From the NCBI RefSeq assembly GCF_910596095.1, contig NC_056544.1, positions 9,347,155-9,411,154 of the forward strand: 64,000 nucleotides of DNA, read 5' to 3'. The DNA comes from Thunnus maccoyii. Lineage: Eukaryota; Chordata; Actinopteri; Scombriformes; Scombridae. The notes under the pieces are model-generated. The model ran no database searches. It saw only the letters and a program-made list of their open reading frames with translations, and was not told the DNA's origin. Position numbers and translations under genes: made by a program. Each line of letters starts with the position of its first letter. The first letter of the stretch is position 1. Below are positions 63,181 through 64,000 of the stretch, one piece after another.

Positions 63181-64000
63181 CTGAGACAGCGGGACAGAAG
63201 GTGAGGGTGACATGAGTCATAGACAGGGATGTAGTGTTGGGCCGTGTGAGTGCCTGGCAATGTAATTTATTGCTGATGAAGCTGAAAAATGCATCCACAC
63301 ACAGATACACGAACTGGATACACAAGAGGTACATTAACTAAAGTGAAAGAGGAAAAACACAAAAACGGGTGGAAAGGTTTTGCTGTCATTATCAGAGTCT
63401 ACTATTTCTAGGCCTTGTTCATTATATTTAACATGTGGGTTGATTCATACTTTGAAACACAGTTCCAGGAAAAATCCACATTTTGTAGGTCAAACAGTCC
63501 TTTCCAGGGCTGTTTGACCTACAAAATGTGGATTGGATAACTGGAATACTTAATACTTAACTTGAGAAACATGTTATTAGCCAAAACATAGAACACTTAA
63601 CAACTGACCACATGGTGGCACTATTGAATACATGCTTTAATATGTTGAGCACATCTCCATTTGGCAACTGTGTACCAAGTCTGATTACTTTAGCACGCAT
63701 AGTATTTGAGATTTTGATGATTATATGCATACTCTGATAGACAGCCATTCAAAAAATGTCTACAGTAAAAACTGAGACAAATATCTCAATAACTGTAAGA
63801 AAAGTAATGACCCCCGTGAGACACATATGTTTTACATGTGAAAATTAAAATTAAATAAAAATAAAAAAAACATTAAAAACAAATAATATTTGCAAAAATG
63901 TGTGAGTAGATGTGATCCAAAAAACGTACATAAGAAGAAAATCAGCAGATTGGGAGCATCTGTGTGCATCTGCATTTTTTCACCTTCAACTCTACTGAGT
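63181..64000 (-). other. scp2 intron, partial, with hairpin
   Basis: No GHPLGATG-type exon appears before the window ends. By analogy with mammals the internal pro-SCP2 promoter could lie here; I see no defined promoter motif. A strong hairpin sits at 63,473-63,534. Confidence 0.75.
63473..63534. repeat. Near-perfect 62-nt hairpin
   Basis: Arms 63,473-63,497 and 63,510-63,534 are perfect 25-bp complements. After one T/G mismatch, CCT and AGG pair as well, leaving a four-base loop. No other copy in this window. Confidence 0.9.

Overview
The window looks like nuclear DNA of a ray-finned (teleost) fish. The evidence is GT-AG split exons of two vertebrate genes, depleted CpG, CA/GT microsatellites, and typical fish repeats: Tc1/mariner copies with long inverted ends, TTAA-type and hAT-like MITEs, and an L2/Rex-like LINE fragment. 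There is no operon, phage, CRISPR or bacterial feature. Most of the sequence is intron and old transposon.

Layout. Positions 1-9,915 are upstream flank with no recognisable coding exon. From 9,916 to 49,369 on the + strand lies a complete slc1a7 gene (EAAT5, the retinal glutamate transporter and glutamate-gated chloride channel). Eleven coding exons join in frame to 580 codons plus stop and end in the PDZ-ligand tail ETNV. From about 54,480 to beyond the right edge, on the - strand, lie the last five coding exons of scp2 (sterol carrier protein 2 / SCP-x thiolase). They carry the end of the thiolase domain, the internal Met that starts pro-SCP2, the whole SCP2 lipid-binding domain and the AKL peroxisome signal. 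The genes converge tail to tail across about 5.5 kb. In mammals podocan (PODN) sits between them; I see no trace of it here.

Repeats. Intron 2 of slc1a7 holds a 1.49-kb Tc1-like element with IR/DR-type ends and a broken transposase. It also holds a MITE nested in an older MITE. Intron 3 has four telomeric repeats, a hAT-like MITE and a TTAA-flanked MITE. Intron 7 holds an antisense LINE reverse-transcriptase remnant. Intron 10 holds a 541-bp deleted Tc1/mariner element beside another MITE. At least three further dispersed families recur.

The two genes share no pathway: slc1a7 is a plasma-membrane transporter/channel and scp2 a peroxisomal lipid protein. Their adjacency is conserved synteny. 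I found no clear new biological system. The items most worth a second look are a small antisense membrane-protein ORF over the slc1a7 3' UTR, two strong hairpins in scp2 introns, the missing podocan locus, the unusual EAAT5 C-tail, and a splice acceptor whose pyrimidine tract is a microsatellite.
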